DNA from: Cladopsammia gracilis
Taxonomy: Eukaryota > Cnidaria > Anthozoa > Scleractinia > Dendrophylliidae
Assembly (NCBI GenBank): GCA_022457155.1
Contig: JAJGOT010000219.1
Location: 372,501-436,500, forward strand
Direction: 5' to 3'
DNA length: 64,000 nt
This document shows, in pieces, positions 38,801-47,800 of the stretch (its first letter is position 1; each line of letters opens with the position of its first letter). Position numbers and translations under genes: made by a program. The notes below the pieces were generated by a model. The model saw nothing but the letters and a program-made list of their open reading frames with translations. It was not told the origin of the DNA and ran no database searches.

Positions 38801-41800
38801 AACGCTCTTTTCGGTGATCGCTCTTTTTGGCGTTCAAAGTTGACTTTCGTAGGATGTGGACCGCAACATACTGGTGACGGAAATACGTCATACGAGAGGT
38901 GTGCTCCACTCCACTGCAGTGGAGCACCGAAATAACGATAACTCGCCAAAATCGCGCTAAATCGCCCCGAGGAGCAAGCAAACAGCAAAGAAAACAACAC
39001 AGCAACAGGGTAAGTCAATTTTATTCACATAAGATTCGAATTTTTAAGTTTTGAAGCAAAACCGTTACGTTCTCATACAAACCTTTATAAACACAATACC
39101 GCTCATAAAGCAAGGGTCACGTCCCGGTTATCTAATAGTGAGCTTGGGCCGCCTGTGGTCGACTTTGCGGAGCTATATCTCCACTTTTTTAAAAGATATC
39201 GCTTTTAAACTCGGCCACTTTGCTAATTTTGAGATGCTTTTTCCAGCAGTGTCGATGGATTTTTGCTGTCAGGCCAATATAAAAATTTGATAAAAACGTG
39301 ACAAGGTCTATTTTGAACGGTTGGCATAACTTCCGTTTTATTGACGGCGTGTCACTTTCGGAGTTTTTATCTCGTTAATGCGCTTGCGCATTAAGCGAGA
39401 TTTCGAAGTCGAGTACTAAAAAGGGACAAAAGTTGTTAACAAAATTTTGTGGACTTTTGTCCGGGGGGGTTTCTTGTTCCTTCTTTATAGAAGCTATATT
39501 AGGGCATTGAGGATATGGTTGGTTAAAGCGGTTAGGATTTCAAGAAGGGCGTCACATACTGCCACTAAAATGTTTGGGGAGCACCCCCGGACCTATTGTT
39601 AATTTCCCTAGGGTATTGGGATGTCAGAACTTGTGATGAACTTGTCATATCTCACATTACGTTACCGCAAAGGCATTAAGTTCTTCTTATAAAGTTTCGA
39701 TATCTCATGTTACCTATCAGCTTCAATCATTTATCGTAAAGCCAAAAATAGGTCAAATGCGTTTTTTGGCAAACGCAGTTTGAGAATTTCACGGTGTATT
39801 TTTACGAATGGCGACGTTTTAAGAAAGTTAAATGGGACGGGAAAGTTTGTGTTTTAATATGAGCGATATGGCAGAGCAAAATTTGCGTTTGTTCTAGTAC
39901 GCGGGTGGCGGCTTAGAATTTTAAACATGAACGCTTATCAGCATAAGTGGAAAAGCGTTATTTCCTGAATTATTCTACAGCTCTCACGCAATGCAAGTAT
40001 GAACGTCCCAGTATGGGAATCCCGAAACGTCGAGTTGGATATCGAGTTCGAGTTCGAGTTCGAGTTGGACTTCGAGTTGGATTTCGAAATATGAAAAACT
40101 ATAATCGATAAAAATCGACAGTCTCCTTACGGACACCTCTCTAATACGGATACCTCTCTATTACGGACAGTTTCCTGTGTCCCGACAAAATTCTCACATA
40201 TTTTCTTTAAAAAAAGACCTCTATAATACGGACCCTCTCTAATACGGACAACGGACACTAAATTCGGTCCCAGAGAGCAAATTAATATAAACTTAACCTC
40301 TTTATCACGGACACTCCGGTGATCAGGTGATGATAGTTTGAGTAAGTAATACAATTTCCTGTTTGCGGTTACAAACATGTATCGCAAGACGTTTTCAGAA
40401 TAGACCTTATCACGGTTTTTCCAAAATTTTATATGGGCCTGATAGCAATAATCCATCGACACTGCTGGGAAAAGCGTCTCAAAATTAGTAAAATGGCCGA
40501 GTTTAAAAGCGATATCTTTTAAAATAATGGAGATATAGCTCCGCAAAGTCGGCAAATTTCACAGACGTTTGTATCGCGCGGCCAAATATCTTGCCTACCG
40601 GTAGGCAAGAAATTTGGCCGCGCGGATCTGGATCAGTAAAATCCTGTACAAGATAAACTAGTAGTTTCCATTGGAAAGTGAAGTGCTGCGAGTAAAGCTT
40701 ATTGCAGAAGAAGACTTGTTTGGAGATATCTCGTTAATTGCATGTACTTTAGATAGTGAACAGATCATTGCCATTATTAGATTTAGGTACATGGTGGAAT
40801 GTATTGACGGTGATAAAAATTGCGCTTTGATTATGCAATAGTATGCAAGGGATCTCGTGATTTTGCTGAACAAACTAATTGTGCAAATGTAGAAGTTATT
40901 GTTTGCTGCAATTCTTTCTACAGTTCTATTCGTGTAAAAGGAAAAGTTTGTTGTTCTGAATTGAATGACAAAGCAAGCATTTTAACAACCATTTTATAAA
41001 CGATTTCAGCGTTTCGATTCAAGACATACATTGGCATTATTACGGACTTAACTGAGAAGATATTAGTGCCATTTATACGGGAGAAAATAAGACGCGTCTT
41101 ATCTAAGACGCGACTTAAATAAGATGCGAAGTGTACCATTTATACGTTTGCGTCCAACATAAGACGCGAAGATCACGTATAAATGGTTCGCGTCTTATTT
41201 TGATACGGCGCACTTGTTGTTCACGTCTTATTTAGGACACGAAAGCATTTATACGAGGAAGTTCACGTCTTATTTAAGACGCGGACAAAATAAGAACTTA
41301 AAAAATAAGTCGCGTCTAAAATAAGACACGAATGCTTATTTTGTACTGTTTATACGATCGGTTCGCGTCTTATTTAAGTCGCGTCTTAGATAAGACGCGT
41401 CTTATTTTCTGTCGTATAAATGGCCCTATTATTTGAGTGCCAATACTACTCAAGTAAAAAACATTTGATAAACGTTTTTTCACCTTTTTTCCGGATCCAC
41501 GGTTGTGGCGTGCAGGAAAGACAGAAACATTTCCGGTGAAGATCACAAGAAAAGACAGAAAAGTCAGAAAAATATAGCACTGCGACAGCTTGAGACTCAG
41601 TTGAAGTAAAAAGTAGTGAAAATTGCTTTTCAGTGTTTATCTGGCTTTGACAGCTTTCGTAATAAAGTTTCTTTTTTATCATTGTGGAATGTCCGGTTTC
41701 CGGAAGATTAGAAAGAACGGGAGAGAGCGAATCTTAAAAATAAAATTAAAGTTGGAAAAATAAATATTTGCTCAATTCTTTCTTTGAGGAATAGAGGAAT

Positions 41801-44800
41801 TCTAAGGATATGCACTTTTTGTCCTGACTTCCTAACTGAATTTAAGTCTTAAAATAGCAATGAATATGCGTGAACGGACTCTGATCGATCAATGACAGAC
41901 ATTGTAGCGACCATAGGTCATGGATCAGTTCTTTTCTGCTTTAAAATCTCAGTAAAATTCTTAGATGTTTATATCTTATATATAAAGATCTACAAACGCG
42001 GATAAGCGTAAACATTTATCCGATGCGTTGTGGCACACATCAAAGATTTAAATTGGATGATCCCACAGGCAGACCAATCGTGATATCCAGTACACAGTAA
42101 TGAAATATACTAGGTAATAATACGATTTGTCACGGAATTGATAAGCGATAGAAAAATCGAAAGTATTACACACTAAAGTCTTCTCACCTTTACTTTATTG
42201 TCTCTTGATGTATCCTGACCGGTTTAAATGCATTTTTACAACTTTTGTCACTCGCCCCACTATCCACTATAAAAGAAGGGAAGGCTGGAGACCTCTGAGC
42301 GAACCCTCGCCACGCGAAAGCCAATAATTTCTAAACAATTTAACTCAAGCTCCCCGAATTGCCACCAGTGAGGCCGCAGGTTAAATGTCTACCCGTGCGA
42401 TTCGTGCTAGCTTCCAAATTCCCTTTCACGGGCTCTAAAAGGGCTCCGTTTTGGAGCGATTCTGGCCATCTTCGCTTCGCCATTGTCCGCGATCCAAACG
42501 GCTGTACCACGAAATTCTAAAGCTTAGCGACCGCGTCACAGAGATAAAATGACATTCACCCGAGGGGAGGGTCGTTACTTTTGCCCTCGCGCAAATTGAC
42601 ACCGTCGGGGGAGCCGGTGCGTGTAATTCGAACGGAAACCACACGCGTGACCTGTCACTTATTTGTCTTTATTTGATAAAGTGCAATTTTTCATCAAGAT
42701 CAAAAGTAAAGTCTCTTTTTAAAATAAAAATGCTCGAAGGAAAATTATTAAGCTTGTTAAAACCAATTTGCGCCAAAAAATCAAAAATCAAAGGTCACGG
42801 ATATGTATGTGTATACCGGGAGTCTAGGGTGTACTCTAACTGCACCTCCGATCCAAGAGAGAGGAAGATAGGGGCCTTGGGAACGAGGTTGGTAGACGTT
42901 TCAATAACAAATTGATCATTAAAACAGACCGTTGGCCGTCGGGTGTTGATATGAACGATATGGTCAATAATGTTTAATTTTTATTGGTAAATTGCACAAC
43001 CTTCTAAAGTCGCTGTCGTAATTTGTCGTATTTTTGAAGCGGAATCGAGCCGCTTCTCGCTGTTCAGAACGTCTCATGTCGGCAATTTTCGGGGCCAGGT
43101 CGCTTGTCGTTTTTACCAAGGCTTCTTTAAGCCGAGATGTTTTGAAAACAGCTTCAGCTATAAAAGGAAACGAAATCCTAATCACCAGCTCTATTCCTAC
43201 AAGAGTCACCATTCTGCCCGAAGGTACACAATTTTTTAGTTGACGGAAAAAGCGACAAGTCAAATATTTTCATTTGCCTTTTTTACAATAGTCTACCTTA
43301 GTGAAGTATTTAGATAAAACATTCCTTTTTTACTGAAGTCTTTTTACTGAACTTATTCACATGCACAAAGTTCTTGTTTTGTCTCATACATCCACATATA
43401 CACTGCACATATAAATTGGCTGTTTAAAAACATTGCTAGTAAATCAATTTTAATCCCAAATGAAAATCGTTGCAATATGTTTTAGTTTTGTTTAAATGTC
43501 AATAAATAAAGATAGTAAATATTTCTTAACCTTCGAACATCTTTCCCAAATTTCGATTGATAAGAAAATCGCCATTGTAATGCCATACAAGTCATTGCTA
43601 CTAAAATACTGTGACTGATACAAAACATAGAAAATTAACTAAGTAAAAGGGCTCTCTAAAGATAGATTGAATCTAAGTAGTTTTGCCACCCCCATCCCTC
43701 CTCATAATTTTCCCCCGTAGCAACCAAATTGGCCTCGGCTCATTCGCTTAATATTATCAAGTTGAAGTTTCCCCTCAGCTGTAAAATGAAGACTATTTTG
43801 AACAAATACGCTAAATTAACATGAAAATTATTTATATTCATACTCGTGATTATTTTGTTGCTCATGACTTTTATTGATTTGGTGGCTCCTAAAAGAGCCC
43901 TTAAGTCCTCTATGACTGCAATGTCTAACTCTACGATTAGACCTACAGGTATTTTCAATCTTTCAACTTCAATAAACCATTTAGCAGCTTTACACATATT
44001 ACCTATCACGTCTTTACAACATTTACCTATCAAAGGCACCCAACTTTTCCAATTCTTGTTGTTGTTGTTGTTGTTTATTAACCTTACATTCTCTCGCATT
44101 AACGAGATGGCTTTAAGAGCCCTTTGATTACTTCCGTCACCAGTATGTTGCGGTCCACATCCAACGAATCACGTGGTACTATGTTTCCTCCCTTGTCTCT
44201 TTTTCTTCTCGGCACTTCGTGCCTCGCTCGGAAAGCTTACGCTTTCCGGAAAGCGCCGATTACGCTTGGGGTCCCGCTGGGAGAAAAACTCGAAAACTAC
44301 AGATCGAATAACGCAAGACACAGCGCGCGTTTTAAGCTCAAAGATCGAACGCGTATTAGGTCAAATTTGGCTCCTCTGCTCCCTGTGAATATATTACAAA
44401 GTATCAACATCGGGATACTATTACCTTCCACGTGCGCAGTATTTCGGCGCGACACTTAACAAGAGAGAAAATATTTTCGACTTGACTCCGTTTAAAGCTC
44501 GTGCGAGCAAAGTTAGAATCTACGGCGACTTATCTATCAGGTGAGGTGAGATTTATCGAAAAATAGCCGGTAAGTAAAATTATTTATTGTGATTTCAGGC
44601 AGGATGCGAGCAAGTAATGAAACCATTCGATCGGCTTTCGCGGCAATGGTGAAAACCTCTGCAAGAAAGGTCAAACTGTAGCTACTCTAATTAATCTCGA
44701 TCTGTAGTGTGTTTAAAAAGCGGATGACATTTTCGTGAATAAATGATATTCAGGATTGTTGTCATTTTCAAGACATGCAGGCAAATACATTTTGTCGGAT

Positions 44801-47800
44801 TTTGGCGCGCGCATTGCGCCATTAAAATGTCAGATAACTCCATGCAACACCAGTCCATCAATCCTAACAATCCTTGGATAAATTAAGTCGCCTTTTATTG
44901 ATTTTATGTTGTCTTTCAGTTCAGTTAGGCATGTAGAAATGAATTATTTATCAGTCTTGACTCCTTGAGTGACCTATACAAGCCTTTACGGCTATATGCA
45001 ACAGGCACATACTGATTAGGCTTTCGAAAGCCGGAAATGTTTCTGTCAATTTAGTATCTGAATTCCCTTTCAAGGGAACAAAAATCGATCTAATAATTTA
45101 AGGGAAAACCTTTTTTGTTGAAACTTTAACAGCTAATCACTGCTTAATATGTTCCCCGTGCATAAGCATTTTGTTTTCTTTCGGCGTGTACATTGAAATT
45201 GTACTTGGTTTTTCCAAATTTTGTGATCAAGATAATGGTTTCTGCCGGCTGTTGTCTTCATGACTGAATTTCATGTCAGGCAATTATGAGATTGACGGTG
45301 CCATTAACTTCCTAAGCAGTTGTTATAACATATAACCCGGGGCAAAACTTTGCCTATTTTTAGATCTAACACAATCCTTAACTGTTACACTAGGACATTA
45401 GTTTGCCTGTTTAACCCTAGGCAGTCCTTAACAGATACACTGAGGCATTAGCTTGCCTGTGTTTATCCCTAGCAATCCTTAACAGATACACTGGGGCATT
45501 AGTTTGCCTGTGTTTAACCCAAGCAATTCTTAACAGATACACTGGGGCATTAGTTTGCCTGTGTTTAACCCAAGCAATCCTTAACAGATACACTGGGGCA
45601 TTAGCTTGCCGGTGTTTAACCTTAGCAATCCTTAACAGATACACTGGGGCATTAGTTTGCCTGTGTTTAACCTTAGGCAGTCCTTAACAGATACACTGGG
45701 GCATTAGTTTGCCTGTATTTAACTCTAGGAAGCCCTTAACAAATACACTGCGGCATTAGTTTGCCTGTTAACCCAGGCAATCCTTAACAGATACACTGGG
45801 GCATTAGCGAGCCCGTCTGTGTTTAACCCTAGGCAGTCCTTAACAGATCCACTACGGCATTAGTTTGCCTTTGTTTTTCCCTAGGCAGTCCATAACAAAT
45901 ACAAACTAAGGTGCATTAGTTTGCTTCAGTAGGAGTGGCGAATGGTCCCTTCAAAATCGTGGGTCTCGGAAAATTTTGGTCCGGTCTCGAAATCTCGGCA
46001 GGTTTGTTTTAAGTCTCAAAGTCTCGTTTGGCTGGTGCTTTTTCTGTCTCGGAGTCTCGGATTTTTTTCCTCAAGGTCTCGGAGTCTCGGATACTTTTGT
46101 CAAGCATTCTCATTTTTCCTCCTTGTTTGTTGTTTGATAGGTGAATCGGATATTTTTGGCACTGAGTCTCGGGCTCGGTTTTTTCCCGCATTGGGTCTCA
46201 GGCTCGGATTTATAATAGACAAATTCGGCTAACGCATTGTTGTACCCAATTCAAACCTTCTGGGAATAAGATTCTTTGTTCACAATATTTCCATATAATT
46301 TCCATGTCAATGCTTCATTGATATGGAAATATGACAAACAAAGGGTTCTAATCCCAAAGGGTTTGTATTGGGTACAACAATGCGTTAGCCGAATTTGTCT
46401 ATGTAGCTGCGGTCGCGGTCTCGGATTTTGAAACATGGGTCTCGGCGTCTCGGCGAGTCTCGGATTTACCATTCGCCACCCCTTTCGGTGTTAGTTTAAC
46501 CTAAGCAACCCTGGACAGATACATTAGGATATTAGTTTGCCGGTATTTAATTTTACTAAGTCCTTTGCCTTTTACAGATAGATACAGTCACTACATATTG
46601 TGTGTTAAATAGCCCACGGGTAGTCATTTATTGCTATCAGGGACAATCGCGCGAGTGAAACATGCGAGCAACTGCGAAAATATTGCCTGCTGCGACGCGG
46701 CGATTTTCTTTTTAAAATATTTTGGTTCGAATTTGAGCGCAAAATGCGCCTCTAGTAAAGAAACTCGGTTTCAGTCAGAAAACTGAAATGAAATAAAGCC
46801 ACAACTTGATGGCTTCGTTTGCAATTGCATGTATTCGCACAGAAACGTTTTAATTTATAACGTTAACTGTCAGTGAGTGTTATCTTTTTCGTTTCCTTAA
46901 AGAGGTATGCTGTATTTGCAACTATAGGTTTTTGGTTCTTCCGTCTCTAATAGGGATTTACCGTTAAAAGAAATTTTGACTTGTAACTTGCAGGGGCACC
47001 CAACGAACAATCTTTGGTAAAATGTATTATTTTACACAAATAAATTAAAATAAATGATATAAAAGCATTTCCAGGTGTTCTTGTACGTTGCTGGGAAAAA
47101 TATATCTGTTCCTTTTTCCCAGCATAACACATAGGGAAATTCCCAGCCAGCTGGATAAAAAAATGTCTGTTTCCTAGCCAGCAATTAAAAAAAATGAATA
47201 GACGAAAAAAACAATAATAATAAGTTACCAAAAGGGACTTGGGAACTAATGAAACATTAATGGCAAACTATTTGAAGCTTTTTGTTTATTGTTTTGTACA
47301 TTTGCTGCCGTCTCGAACTTACCATTGATTTCACTGTTACGCGACCCTTCGAATCAAAACTACTTTGAGCAATTTCAATTTACTCTGCCGTCAATCATAC
47401 CTAGTAGGAGGAGTTTGTATACTCCTGATTTGCATCGGGCATATTAAATTAGTGAGCTCCTCTGGCGTTGGACGTTTTATCGGCTTCAAAAGTTTGCATC
47501 GAAAAAAATTCGACGACTTGAGATGGGGAAAACCTCCTTCAACTTCCATGGAATATTTCATTTAGATGCTCGCAAAATCGACTCCGCTGGCGAGCCGAGA
47601 AGTTTGAGCTTTTCCTGTTGTTTAATACAGTTACGGTCGACCGGTCATGCATCAACGGTAATAATATGCAAATGTAAACTGACAGTATGTATGTGGAAGA
47701 CGAATGTAGTAACGACGGAAAATACCGGTATTTTCAAACTTCTCGGCTCGATGCAAACTTTTGAAGCCGATAAAACGTCCAACGCCAGAGGAGCTTACAA

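Noticed and set aside
38637..39005. 122-residue cysteine-rich minus ORF starting MLCCFLCCLL as a secreted protein
   Set aside because: It lies in a dispersed repeat with a partner at 44.2 kb, the leader is not followed by a recognisable domain, and no splice context was found.
43740..44127. Overlapping ORFs of 119 and 93 residues on opposite strands
   Set aside because: They overlap each other, one begins in a (TTG)n run, and neither shows a known domain.
45417..45644. 17-residue repeat peptide on the minus strand
   Set aside because: A 51-bp minisatellite read in its only open frame; no Met-led domain or exon structure.
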